A DNA stretch of 64,000 nucleotides, from contig NZ_CP049258.1 of the NCBI RefSeq assembly GCF_011046735.1, positions 5,722,001 through 5,786,000 of the forward strand. The letters are read 5' to 3'. The notes below the pieces were generated by a model. The model was not told where the DNA came from, did no database searches, and saw only the letters and a list, made by a program, of their open reading frames with translations. The translations under genes and the position numbers were made by a program. Shown here in pieces: positions 25,212 to 33,972 of this stretch; position 1 is the stretch's first letter, and each line of letters starts with the position of its first letter. The DNA is from Nordella sp. HKS 07. Its GTDB lineage: Bacteria; Pseudomonadota; Alphaproteobacteria; Rhizobiales; Aestuariivirgaceae.

Positions 25212-26321
25212 GTGAAGATTGCGCAAGTTGCACCTTTAATGGAAAGCGTACCGCCCAAGCTCTATGGCGGCACCGAGCGTATCGTGTTCTACCTCACCGA
25301 GGAACTGATTCGGCAAGGCCACGAGGTCACGTTGTTTGCGTCCGGCGATTCGCGAACAAGTGCGACACTCGTAGCGGGGAGCAGAATGGCCTTGCGCCTC
25401 AGCGAGGATCGCCAGGATCCATTATTGCAGCATCTTTTGATGCTCGAGAAATTGCGCGACCGGTACGAGGATTTCGACGTCATCCATTTTCATATGGATC
25501 TTCTGCAATTTCCGTTCCTACGAAGTCTGAACTGCCCATCGGTTACCACACTACACGGTCGCCTCGACGGACCGGGTATTTCTCCCTTCTATCGCGAATT
25601 CAACGAAGCCCAGCTCGTCACCATCTCCCGGTCTCAGCGTCGTAGCCTCCCAGATGAAGCTCAGGCATCTCTCGTTTATCACGGTCTGCCGCAGGATTTA
25701 CTTCATTATGGCAAAGGGCAAGGTGGCTACCTCGCTTTCCTCGGCCGCATTTCCCCGGAGAAAGGGCCGGCAGATGCGATCGCCATCGCCCTAGCGGCAG
25801 GCCTTCCGCTCAAAATCGCTGCAAAGATCGACAAGGTGGACGCGGACTTTTGGCGTGACGTTGTCAAGCCGTTGGTCGATAAGAATGCGAGCATTGAGTT
25901 TGTTGGAGAGATTTCGGAACGCGAGAAGGGAGAGTTCCTCGGCAATGCGTCAGCTCTTCTCTTTCCCATCGACTGGCCGGAGCCTTTTGGCCTGGTCATG
26001 ATCGAAGCCATGGCATGCGGAACGCCGATCATCGCCTATCCGATGGGATCGGTACCGGAGATCGTCGAGGAAGGGCGATCCGGTTACATCGTAGGCAGCC
26101 GGGAGGCCGCGGTTGCCGCCGTGGAAAGGCTGGATGAGATCGACCGCCGCGTCGTCCGGCAGTGTTTCGATCATCGTTTCACGGCGACGCGCATGAGCGC
26201 GGATTATCTGAAGCTCTATGCTAAGCTGACCCGGCCCAAAGGTGTGAACGGACATGTCTATGGACCGCCTCTCGCCGTGGCCGACCGCCGCCCGGATCTG
26301 CGATCAGAGCTGGCTCTGTAA
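25212..26321 (+). CDS. Glycosyltransferase family 4
   Basis: A GT-B type glycosyltransferase of 369 residues. The N-terminal Rossmann half has the acceptor loop LYGGTERIVFYLTEEL and FDVIHFHMD. The C-terminal half has LAFLGRISPEKGP and the donor-binding EPFGLVMIEAMACGTPIIA (the E-x7-E motif) with GSVPEIVEEG. It would transfer a sugar from a nucleotide donor in the cytoplasm. The start is probably GTG 25212 (KIAQVAPL follows), with TTG 25206 as alternative. It stops 15 bp before the debranching-type glucosidase start, and the pair is probably an operon acting on glucan or a compatible solute. Confidence 0.88.
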   Translation: MKIAQVAPLMESVPPKLYGGTERIVFYLTEELIRQGHEVTLFASGDSRTSATLVAGSRMALRLSEDRQDPLLQHLLMLEKLRDRYEDFDVIHFHMDLLQFPFLRSLNCPSVTTLHGRLDGPGISPFYREFNEAQLVTISRSQRRSLPDEAQASLVYHGLPQDLLHYGKGQGGYLAFLGRISPEKGPADAIAIALAAGLPLKIAAKIDKVDADFWRDVVKPLVDKNASIEFVGEISEREKGEFLGNASALLFPIDWPEPFGLVMIEAMACGTPIIAYPMGSVPEIVEEGRSGYIVGSREAAVAAVERLDEIDRRVVRQCFDHRFTATRMSADYLKLYAKLTRPKGVNGHVYGPPLAVADRRPDLRSELAL

Positions 26322-26336
26322 TTGCCAGGGACCCTG

Positions 26337-28517
26337 ATGCTGCAGGATCGCAAATACCCGCGCGCGGGAGGCGACGAGCAATTCCAGGTCAGCGCCTTTT
26401 TTTCGCTGCAGGAACGGCGTCCGCGCATTCTCAAGCGGGACGATACTTTCGCCGTCATCGATCCCAATGGCGACCTTCTTTCCGGCTTCGGCAGTTCGGA
26501 CGGGATCTACTACCGCGACACGCGATATCTCTCCCATTACGAACTGCTGATCGGCGGCGTGCGGCCCATCCTCTTGTCGTCGTCTCTTACGGACGATAGC
26601 TCCATGCTGGTCTCGGATCTCGCCAATCCCGACATCTTCGCCGAGCAGAAGCTCGTGCTTCGGCACGATTCAATTCATATCCGGCGCTCCAAGTTCCTGC
26701 AGGACGGAGTTTGTCACGAGCGCGTCGTCGTCCGCAATTTCGCCGATGTCGTGATAGCGCTTCCGATCGAGTTTCGCTTCCAGGCGGATTTTGCCGACAT
26801 CTTCGAAGTGCGCGGTCTCGAGCGGCCGCGCCGGGGCGCCTTTCTCGATCCGGTCCTGGACGGCGGCAGCGTAGTGCTTTCCTATAATGGCCTCGACGGA
26901 CGGCGCCTCACCACGACACTGATACTGGACCCCGTTCCAGACACGCTCGAGGGCAATCACGCCATATTTATCCTGCCCTGCGCGCCGCGCGAGCACCGCA
27001 TCATCTTCGTGACCATGTCCTGCGTCGGCATTCCGCCACCACCGCCGCGTGAGAATTATCTGCGCTCGCTGGTCGCCATCCGCCGGCAGAACAGAGCCGA
27101 AAGACCACGTTCGGCCACAATCGACTCGTCGAACGAAATTTTCAACGAGGCGATCCGGCGGGCTCAGTGCGATATCGAGATGCTGACTTCGCACACGCCG
27201 CACGGCCCCTATGTCTATGCGGGCATTCCGTGGTTCAGCACGGTCTTCGGACGTGACGCGCTCATCACGGCGCTCCTGACCTTGTGGAGCAATCCGGTGC
27301 TGGCGCGCGGGGTCCTGTCCTATCTGGCGGCACACCAGGCGGTGGATGAGAATCCTTTGAGTGACGCAGAGCCCGGCAAGATTCTTCATGAAATCAGGAA
27401 TGGCGAGATGGCCCTCCTGGGCGAGGTTCCCTTCCGCCGCTATTACGGCAGCGTCGATTCCACCTTGCTTTTCGTCATCCTGGCCGGGGCTTATTGCGAG
27501 GCGACGGCGGACATGGACTTCACCCGCCAGATCTGGACCAATGTGGAGCGGGCCATGAGCTGGGCCGCGACCTATGGCGATATCGATGGCGACGGCTTCA
27601 TCGAGTATCGCCGCAAGAGTGAAGGCGGACTTGTCAATCAAGGCTGGAAGGACAGTCACGATTCCATCTTCCATCGGGACGGTGCAATCGCCGAGCCGCC
27701 CATCGCGCTGTGCGAAGTGCAGGCTTATTATTATGGCGCGCTTCTGGCCGCTGCAGCGATGGCGGGGCGTCTCGGCCATGCGGAAGCCGCCGCGACGCAT
27801 CGACAAAAGGCGACCGGGCTCAGACGCAACTTCAATGAAGCGTTCTGGTGCGAGGAGCTTGATACCTTCGCGCTCGCGCTGGATGGAAAGAAGAGGCGGT
27901 GTGCCGTCCGCTCTTCAAATGCCGGGCATGCGCTGTTGACAGGCCTCGCCGATTTCGAGCTGGCGCGGCGGACGGCGAGGACCTTGATGGATGCAAGCTC
28001 GATGTCGGGATGGGGCATCCGCACGATCGCTACGACGGAGCTGCGCTACAACCCGATGTCCTATCACAATGGATCGGTGTGGCCGCATGACAATGCGCTC
28101 ATCGCCCTGGGTTTCGCGCGCTACGGCTACAAATCGCAAGTCGTGCGCATATTCGAAGGCTTGTTCAGCGCCGCCTCCTATATCGATCTGCGCCGCCTGC
28201 CGGAATTGTTCTGCGGCTTTCCGCGCCGGCCGGCCCGCGGTCCGACCTTCTATCCGGTCGCCTGTTCGCCGCAGGCCTGGGCGGCCGCCTCTCTCCTCAG
28301 CCTCGTGCAGTCATCGCTCGGGCTCGATATCGATCCCGAAACGCGCGAAATAAGGCTTGAGCGGCCGATCTTGCCGCAGTTCCTCGACGAGATCACCTTG
28401 TGTCGCGTCCAGGCGGGTGGTGGTCTTCTCGATCTCACCTTGCGCCGCGCCGGTCAGGAGGTCGCGGCCAATGCCGTCCACCGCGCTGGCGGCGCCCGTC
28501 TGGTCCTGAAAAGCTGA
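26337..28517 (+). CDS. Amylo-alpha-1,6-glucosidase (glycogen debranching type)
   Basis: A 726-residue protein. The N-terminal beta-sandwich domain (GDE_N type; FAVIDPNGDLLSGFGSSDGI with YYRDTRYLSHYELLIGG) is followed by the six-hairpin catalytic domain (GIPWFSTVFGRDALITALLT; WKDSHDSIFHRDG; YNPMSYHNGSVWPHDNALIA). The Asp and Glu catalytic positions expected in the GRD and hairpin segments are present. Family members hydrolyse alpha-1,6 branches of glycogen-like glucan and release glucose, which would feed the polyphosphate glucokinase encoded at 49.7 kb. ATG 26337 follows AGGG; an upstream TTG at 26322 is possible. Cytoplasmic. Confidence 0.88.
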   Translation: MLQDRKYPRAGGDEQFQVSAFFSLQERRPRILKRDDTFAVIDPNGDLLSGFGSSDGIYYRDTRYLSHYELLIGGVRPILLSSSLTDDSSMLVSDLANPDIFAEQKLVLRHDSIHIRRSKFLQDGVCHERVVVRNFADVVIALPIEFRFQADFADIFEVRGLERPRRGAFLDPVLDGGSVVLSYNGLDGRRLTTTLILDPVPDTLEGNHAIFILPCAPREHRIIFVTMSCVGIPPPPPRENYLRSLVAIRRQNRAERPRSATIDSSNEIFNEAIRRAQCDIEMLTSHTPHGPYVYAGIPWFSTVFGRDALITALLTLWSNPVLARGVLSYLAAHQAVDENPLSDAEPGKILHEIRNGEMALLGEVPFRRYYGSVDSTLLFVILAGAYCEATADMDFTRQIWTNVERAMSWAATYGDIDGDGFIEYRRKSEGGLVNQGWKDSHDSIFHRDGAIAEPPIALCEVQAYYYGALLAAAAMAGRLGHAEAAATHRQKATGLRRNFNEAFWCEELDTFALALDGKKRRCAVRSSNAGHALLTGLADFELARRTARTLMDASSMSGWGIRTIATTELRYNPMSYHNGSVWPHDNALIALGFARYGYKSQVVRIFEGLFSAASYIDLRRLPELFCGFPRRPARGPTFYPVACSPQAWAAASLLSLVQSSLGLDIDPETREIRLERPILPQFLDEITLCRVQAGGGLLDLTLRRAGQEVAANAVHRAGGARLVLKS

Positions 28518-28551
28518 AACACCGGAAAGAAGTCTTGAACTGGCAGAAACG

Positions 28552-29115
28552 TTGAATCTCTTCCCGCCTGCCGAGGGCGCGCCGCCGGGATTTCGCTATG
28601 AGGAAGACTTCATTTCGCGCGAAGAGGAGCAGCAGCTCATCGCTCACATCCGCGAGCTTCCGTTGCAGCCTTTCCAGTTCGGCGCGTATGAGGGAAAAAG
28701 GCGCGTCGTTTCCTTTGGTTCCCGCTACGATTATACGCGGCACGCCGTGAAGGACGCCCTGCCGCCGCCCGATTGGACGCTGAGCATCATCGCAAGAGTC
28801 GAGCAATTCGGGGGACCGGGCTCAGCGCCGATCCGCCAAGTCCTCTGCACCGAGTATGAGGAGGGCGTGGGAATAGGCTGGCATCGCGACAAGGCTCATT
28901 ATGGCGACGTGTTCGGCCTGTCACTCGCGTCGGAATGCACATTCCGCTTTCGCCGCGCCGCGGGTAAAGGATGGCAGCGCTTTCATCTCGATGTCGAGCC
29001 GCGCTCCCTCTATATGATGAGCGACGAATCCCGACATGTCTGGGAACATAGCATCCCGCCCGTCGCCAGCATTCGCTTCTCGATGACGTTCAGGACACTG
29101 GCGGCAGGCAATTGA
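28552..29115 (+). CDS. AlkB-like 2-oxoglutarate/Fe(II) dioxygenase
   Basis: The 187-residue protein has the AlkB fold with iron ligands His111-x-Asp113 (GWHRDKAHYG) and His166 (RHVWEHSI), and the 2-oxoglutarate-binding R175-x5-R181 (RFSMTFR). It lacks the long nucleotide-recognition lid of E. coli AlkB and resembles the shorter group of AlkB homologues (ABH4/7-like or bacterial 2B types). It could repair alkylated DNA or RNA, or hydroxylate a protein. The start is TTG 28552, 34 bp after the glucosidase stop; cotranscription is possible. Confidence 0.85.
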   Translation: MNLFPPAEGAPPGFRYEEDFISREEEQQLIAHIRELPLQPFQFGAYEGKRRVVSFGSRYDYTRHAVKDALPPPDWTLSIIARVEQFGGPGSAPIRQVLCTEYEEGVGIGWHRDKAHYGDVFGLSLASECTFRFRRAAGKGWQRFHLDVEPRSLYMMSDESRHVWEHSIPPVASIRFSMTFRTLAAGN

Positions 29116-29227
29116 AACGAAGGCCGGACCCCGCCGGCTCTTAGCATGTGGCGAAAAGGCCGCGGAAAAATTCGCCCAAAATGGGTCTTTTTAGCTCCTT
29201 GCCCGTTGTCTCGGATAGGTGAACCAC

Positions 29228-29332
29228 ATGCACTCGGAACCGCAATCTAATATGCACGTGTATATCGCCCTTGGCGCGATGGTGATGATCTGCGTCGCAA
29301 TTCTCATCGGATTGGCAGCCGCCATAGCCTAG
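29228..29332 (+). CDS. Small single-span membrane protein
   Basis: A 34-residue frame from ATG 29228, preceded by AGGTGA at good spacing, encodes a short polar head (MHSEPQSN) and one hydrophobic helix (IALGAMVMMICVAILIGLAA). The ribosome site, TAG stop and membrane-like composition support a real small protein. No family is known to me. Confidence 0.5.
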   Translation: MHSEPQSNMHVYIALGAMVMICVAILIGLAAAIA

Positions 29333-29591
29333 GATGCAACTACGGTCGGACGGAGCACTATGCCTGTGCTGTGCGTCGGGATCATGGGCGTTGTTGCGCG
29401 GACTTGTAAGAGGGCAACTCTCTCTAAAGGCTTACGCTTCCACGCTTCGTCTGTTGTTAACCAGCCAGAGCCCTTCCATGTGGCGTCTCAGCATCGTTTC
29501 GGCGGCGTCGCGATCAGCTGTTCCCTGGTGAACTTTCCTCCGCGACAGGAGCGTCTGCCATACGAAATCGACAAGCCCTAGCGAGGGGCGA

Positions 29592-29831
29592 ATGAGCAAG
29601 TCATTACTTCTGGAACAGTTTGCTAAGGCCCACCAAAAAGCGGAGGCGGCCCATCTTGAAACAATCCTTAAGAGCGACACAGTCACTAGGCTGGCCACCA
29701 ACGGGCGCGATTCGACAGAGGCCGAGCGGCGATTGTCGCTTGCGAAGATGGCCGATCAAAAGCATCTTGCGGAGATCTACTGGGTACTCAACCAGCTAGA
29801 ACAAATCGGAGCAAAAGCTGACAACGGCTAA
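29592..29831 (+). CDS. Small coiled-coil protein, paralogue of 17419 gene
   Basis: A 79-residue helical protein (LLLEQFAKAHQKAEAAHLET; ERRLSLAKMADQKHLAEIYW). It shares length, the internal R-D-S-T-E-A/T-D-T-K-E-A segment and the final HLAEI pattern with the product at 17419. ATG 29592 follows GAGGGGCG. Function unknown. The presence of two copies suggests that it is a repeated accessory gene. Confidence 0.6.
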   Translation: MSKSLLLEQFAKAHQKAEAAHLETILKSDTVTRLATNGRDSTEAERRLSLAKMADQKHLAEIYWVLNQLEQIGAKADNG

Positions 29832-30093
29832 TGGCCGACGTCGCCACGCGGGATAGGGCGGCGAGCATGATGGCCAACGGCACGGTATCACCAGGCGGGC
29901 GGCGAAAGAGATCCGCGTCTGGCTGCCGTATCGAGGCCGTAAGTTTTCCTTTAGCCAGGAGCAGGATTCGCAGCGCGAGTTACTGGCGGCGTTTCGGCGA
30001 AAAATCGGGCCTAACCCGGTCGCCGCCCCGTGCAATTATGAGCCTTCACAATTCTGTTCCGGCATCTAGGCTCAACAGGGATGGAGGCAACCA

Positions 30094-30537
30094 ATGAGAG
30101 TTTTGCTAGTCGCCGCCCTTCTGTGCAGCACATGGTCGCCTTTGGCGCTCGCTGAGGACGAGCCCACAACATACATCTGCAAGACGGACCAAACGACGGG
30201 CTTTTCATACAAGAACGGCGTCTGGAAACCGCAGAATGAATGGAAGCAATCGACGTTTGTCCTCCAGTACATGGGGGGCATGCCCGAAAAGTCGTATTGG
30301 GTTCTCACAAGGCTCGGATTCCCTCTTGCGTTGGCTGATTGTGATGACAGCTATCTCGACTCATCCAAAAAAAAGCGGGTGCGGGGCCCCCTTATCAGCT
30401 GCACCGGCATCTCGGAGATGGAGATGAACACAACGACGCGGGCATTCATCTACTCGAACATCCAAAACTTTGTGGATGATTTCGATCAGGAAAATACAAC
30501 GCCAACACTCAGCACAGGCAAGTGCTCGCCATTCTGA
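30094..30537 (+). CDS. Secreted hypothetical protein
   Basis: A 147-residue protein with a clear signal peptide (MRVLLVAALLCSTWSPLALA, cleaved before EDEP) and a mature domain with four cysteines: YICKTDQTTGFSYKNGVWKP, ALADCDDSYLD, LISCTGISEMEMNT and the last TGKCSPF. Two disulphides are likely, so it should be periplasmic. ATG 30094 follows GGGATGGAGG. The lysine run SSKKKR in the middle is unusual for a secreted protein. No function is recognised. Confidence 0.7.
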   Translation: MRVLLVAALLCSTWSPLALAEDEPTTYICKTDQTTGFSYKNGVWKPQNEWKQSTFVLQYMGGMPEKSYWVLTRLGFPLALADCDDSYLDSSKKKRVRGPLISCTGISEMEMNTTTRAFIYSNIQNFVDDFDQENTTPTLSTGKCSPF

Positions 30538-30649
30538 TCTTGCAATAATCCATTCGGGAGCCTCGCCAATTGGTAAAGTTGGGAAAAAGGGTACCATCCC
30601 ACAATGCACATGGCGTCGAGCGGTTCACCATGGGAGCTGTGAAAAAGAC

Positions 30650-31369
30650 GTGGCTCGACGACCGATCATAGCCGCCGTTGGCGGTAGCAAGAACTTCGAG
30701 GAAGGAAAGGAATTCGGGCGCGAGGTCACCCGCCGGCAATGGATCCTGCTGACGGGCGGAGAGCTTCGCGATGAGAGAGACGTGGCGCGGGGAGGGGCGC
30801 TGAAGGAGTCTTCAATGCTTGGAGCCGCGGAGGAAGGCGTACCGCGTCGGCCGGCGCGTCTCGTGGGGATCATTCCAGACGGGCAACCTCCGCCGCTGCC
30901 TTGGATGGCCGAGGGTCGGCATTTCTTCCTGAGGACCGGGCTGCTCCACAATATCCGCAACGTCATCAACGCGCGTACGCCGGACCTCGTCGTCGCTTTC
31001 GGGGGCGGCGCGGGTACGCTGGCCGAAATCGCCTTCGCGCTACAGGCGGGACGCCCTGTCATGGTGCATCGAGGCTGGAACCGGCTTCAGCGGAACATTG
31101 AAAGGTATTTCGGGCGGCCACTTTTGCTGCAGGAATATCTTGGCGATCCTCTGATGGCTTATCCCGAGGCCGGCGACATGCACCATCTCCATGCCTTACT
31201 GCAGGAGTTCTTCGCGACGACCGCGCCGGCGGAGGTCTCAGCCGAGAGTTTGCTCGACACGATCGCACAGACGTTGAATGTGGCTAGCCCGACGGGCTTC
31301 CCGGGATTGCCGGGGTGTCCGGGAAGCAAGGACGAGTTCGAGCGCGTCATCAGGGCGATCTCACGATGA
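30650..31369 (+). CDS. LOG/SLOG Rossmann-fold protein
   Basis: From GTG 30650 the protein has 239 residues with RRPIIAAVGGSKNFEEGKEF, ILLTGGELRDERDVARGGAL and the nucleotide-binding VVAFGGGAGTLAEIAFALQA. The GGGxGTxxE motif defines the LOG/SLOG superfamily, which includes cytokinin-activating phosphoribohydrolases and nucleotide-sensing domains. The frame continues upstream to 30470, but the sequence before RRPII looks random, so a start near 30650 is likeliest, though no ideal ribosome site is visible. It may hydrolyse a nucleotide 5'-monophosphate. Confidence 0.75.
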   Translation: MARRPIIAAVGGSKNFEEGKEFGREVTRRQWILLTGGELRDERDVARGGALKESSMLGAAEEGVPRRPARLVGIIPDGQPPPLPWMAEGRHFFLRTGLLHNIRNVINARTPDLVVAFGGGAGTLAEIAFALQAGRPVMVHRGWNRLQRNIERYFGRPLLLQEYLGDPLMAYPEAGDMHHLHALLQEFFATTAPAEVSAESLLDTIAQTLNVASPTGFPGLPGCPGSKDEFERVIRAISR

Positions 31370-31632
31370 TTTCTTGGCTATGTGCGCGGTGATCCTCGCG
31401 GTGGCGGCGCTCACCGTGGCGCGCCCCAAGGCCGCCATGGCGAGAGCCCCAGCGCCGGTGCCCCAGCGAAATATTCGCATGATTGGCCGATCCTAAATCT
31501 CGCGATAACTCGGCCGAGCCGCACAAGCCGGAACCATTGCCTCATGTGAAGGTTGGTTTCGAGATACCGCGCAGCGGTTGTTTGCGCGCGTCAATGTTGC
31601 GCGTGTCTCGATCCCGAATAATGGAGGTGCCT

Positions 31633-32088
31633 GTGAAGCCGGTTCCTGAAGGATTTCATACCGTAACCCCTTATCTGACCATTCGTGGCGTTGATAAGGT
31701 CATGGACTTTATCCGTCAGGCCTTCAACGCGGAAGTCTCGCATGAGCCGATCAAGCGCCCGGACGGTAAGATCATGCATGCTCAGGTCAAGATCGGAGAC
31801 TCCTGCGTCATGCTCGGGGAAGAAAGCGAAGAGGCGAAGGCGACTACTTCCACGCTCTACCTCTATGTGCCCGATGTGGATCGGGTCTATCAGCAAGCGG
31901 TCAAGGCCGGCGGTAAATCGGTAATGGAACCCACCGATATGTTTTATGGCGACCGCTATGGCGGCGTGAAGGATTCATCCGGCAACAGCTGGATGATCGC
32001 GACGCACAAAGAAGATGTGGCGCTGCCGGAAATGCAGCGACGTGCCGATGAATTCATGAAGCAGCACAATAAGGGCAAGGCCGCCTGA
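31633..32088 (+). CDS. VOC-family protein (glyoxalase/PhnB-like)
   Basis: The 151-residue protein has two beta-alpha-beta-beta-beta modules, with PEGFHTVTPYLTIRGVDKVM at the start and TLYLYVPDVDRVYQQAVKAG followed by DMFYGDRYGGVKDSSGNSWM. This is the PhnB-like branch of the vicinal oxygen chelate superfamily. Possible metal ligands are His in GFHTVT and Asp/Glu positions near the end. Substrate unknown. GTG 31633 is five bases after GGAGG; ATG 31621 is a less well placed alternative. It is monocistronic. Confidence 0.85.
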   Translation: MKPVPEGFHTVTPYLTIRGVDKVMDFIRQAFNAEVSHEPIKRPDGKIMHAQVKIGDSCVMLGEESEEAKATTSTLYLYVPDVDRVYQQAVKAGGKSVMEPTDMFYGDRYGGVKDSSGNSWMIATHKEDVALPEMQRRADEFMKQHNKGKAA

Positions 32089-32470
32089 GCCGCGAGGGCG
32101 CGCGGGGGGCCGGTGGTCCCCACATCCTGCATCCGTGCGGTGGCACTTCGCATCCGAGCCAACTCAGACTGATGTGAGTGATGCGAAAATGTCACTCAAG
32201 ACAGAACGTTAAGCAAGGAATTTGCGCGCACTTAACGCGGCGTGCGGATTCCCGCTAGGGTGGTGGTGTCTGCCTCGCCAATGCCCGCGGAGGGGCCGAC
32301 AACCCCGCCCTGGCTGCACTAGCCTTGGCGGAAGATCCGCACCTTCACCGTCGCCGCCAATCGCGACCGAGAGTGGCGGCGAAAGGTTGGCTGTCCGAAT
32401 CGCGGGAATTTGGTTACTGTTGAATTGCCGGCGAGGAATTTGCCCCATTCTCCGGCAAGCTTCACATCGA

Positions 32471-32506
32471 AGCCCCGTCGATGCCTCCCTTGGCGGCGGG
32501 GCTTTT
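32471..32506 (+). terminator. Intrinsic terminator without an upstream gene
   Basis: AGCCCCG (32471-32477) and CGGGGCT pair, followed by TTT. The nearest upstream plus-strand gene ends at 32088, 380 bp before, and the stretch between shows no supported gene, so a non-coding transcript may end here. Confidence 0.65.
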
Positions 32507-32545
32507 CTATTTGCGGTCCCTTGCCCATTTCAGAGGTTAAGTTCC

Positions 32546-32866
32546 ATGGCCGATACCACCCCGTTTGAGTACAGCCTTAAATCCTATCAAAAGGTGCTCG
32601 ATGATGTTGACCAACCCAAATTCATGGACATCGTGACGAAGGGCAGCGCGACCGTCGAGCAGTTGCTTGATCGGGTGCTTGGCTTCGCTCATGTTCGCCG
32701 CTGGGCACCTCAACATTTGCTCGATCACTGCTTCGTCGCGCACTACCTGCTAGGCAATAACCTCGCCATAACCGGTTACCCGGGGAATGATCCAGTGCCG
32801 CCTTCGCTCGACCGCTTTCTTCGCGTCTTTAGAATTCTCGCGATCACCTATCGCGCCACCAATTAA
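32546..32866 (+). CDS. Hypothetical protein
   Basis: The 106-residue protein from ATG 32546 (AGAGGTTAA upstream) is mostly helical: EYSLKSYQKVLDDVDQPKFM, ATVEQLLDRVLGFAHVRRWA and SLDRFLRVFRILAITYRATN. There is no signal peptide or metal motif. The open frame goes back to 32222 through a terminator and has no support there. I do not know the family. It is convergent with the broken secreted gene at 32896. Confidence 0.5.
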   Translation: MADTTPFEYSLKSYQKVLDDVDQPKFMDIVTKGSATVEQLLDRVLGFAHVRRWAPQHLLDHCFVAHYLLGNNLAITGYPGNDPVPPSLDRFLRVFRILAITYRATN

Positions 32867-32895
32867 AAGTTGTTTGGGCCGAGAGCTTTTGCCAT

Positions 32896-33354
32896 CTACC
32901 GCTTGAGCGCTTGCAGGTCTGCGTAATTGCATGTCGCAGCTTTGGGAACGTCTGCCCCGGCTTCTAAATCTTTGCGGATCGCTTCGAGCGCCGCCTCGAG
33001 CTCGGCCTCGCGGTCGTCTTTCTCTGTCGCTATGTGTCAGGCGTGGCCTTATCTTCAATCCGACTTCTTGATCGAGCAAGGGCCAGAGCTTTTTTTGGCA
33101 TTGGCTTATTGCAGACGCCTCTGCTTCCGCTTTGGACGGATAACCCCAGGCCATGCCGCAGGCAATTCCCGAAACTCCGCCAGAACTCGGGTTCGTTACC
33201 GCGAAAGCCCTATGCTTCGGTTTCGTCTGAAATTGCATTCTTTGTGCCAATGCGGAATTTGTAGCGCCAAGCCAAGGTCGAAAGGAAGAGCAACGTGCAA
33301 AAGAATGATGCTTGCGCTAAGTGCAGCGTCAATCGTCCGGCGTCTCGTTTGCAT
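32896..33354 (-). pseudogene. Secreted hypothetical protein, several frameshifts
   Basis: ATG 33354 opens a signal-like region (AALSASIILLHVALPF). In the next frame an ALAQ-type cleavage site is followed by KHRAFAVTNPSSGGVSGIAC and WGYPSKAEAEASAISQCQKK, which resembles small secreted proteins with DUF4189-like GYS/A-CK patterns. A run of seven A's near 33091-33097 marks another shift. A third frame holds REAELEAALEAIRKDLEAGA and ends at 32896-32898. At least two frame changes make it a broken gene of about 150 residues. Confidence 0.5.
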
Positions 33355-33513
33355 GCGTTTCACCCCCTTGCGTAGCGAAACGGCCCACGAAATTAGGCAT
33401 GTAGGATCAGAAAAGCTTTCGGGTTTTCCGCCAATCTTTGCGATTTGCTGCCAGCGCCAACCAAAGATGGCGGTGATAGAGGTGCACGCTCTAAAATAGC
33501 GCGTCTGGCCGGA

Positions 33514-33771
33514 TCAGGTCGACTGCCCAAGGTGATCGAGATAGCCGAGCAGCGAATCAACCGTGAACTTGCTGATCTTGCCGGATTTGAGGTCGGACAT
33601 GCGCGACTGATCGACGCCAAGTTTCTTGGCAGCCTCGTTCTGGGTCCAGCCTTTTCTATTGAGCTCCTCCTGCACCTTCATCAGAAGAAGCGACCGACGC
33701 TCCATCGCCATTGCTTCGATGGGATCATCATAGAGTGCGTTCCAGACGCTCCCATGAGTGATGTATGACAT
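33514..33771 (-). CDS. XRE-family regulator, paralogue of 14269 gene
   Basis: An 85-residue helix-turn-helix protein (RKGWTQNEAAKKLGVDQSRM followed by SDLKSGKISKFTVDSLLGYL) of the HTH_37/HigA-like type. ATG 33771 is chosen because the homologue at 14526 starts at the same place; an upstream ATG at 33807 is open. About 110 bp of its leader is shared with the other copy. It lies just downstream of the intact integrase in the same direction, so it probably controls that element. No toxin gene is adjacent. Confidence 0.82.
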   Translation of the reverse strand: MSYITHGSVWNALYDDPIEAMAMERRSLLLMKVQEELNRKGWTQNEAAKKLGVDQSRMSDLKSGKISKFTVDSLLGYLDHLGQST

Positions 33772-33972
33772 GGTTGAAGCCTTTCTCGATCTGGCTACGT
33801 GAGCCATTGTCCCCTACATGCGTCTTGCCCATATTGATACGTTTTTTTGGCATGGGTTATCATTTCGTCGACCAAAAGTAGCAAGTGAGGCAAAGAACTT
33901 AGTCTAGCTTCTCAGCCTACTATTAGACGTTTCAGAAAGTGGCTCTATTAGTATGTTAGTCGCTAGCAGGAC

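Noticed and set aside
31379-31492. 37-codon frame with a hydrophobic start after the LOG gene
   Set aside because: No ribosome site; the frame overlaps the presumed promoter of the VOC gene.
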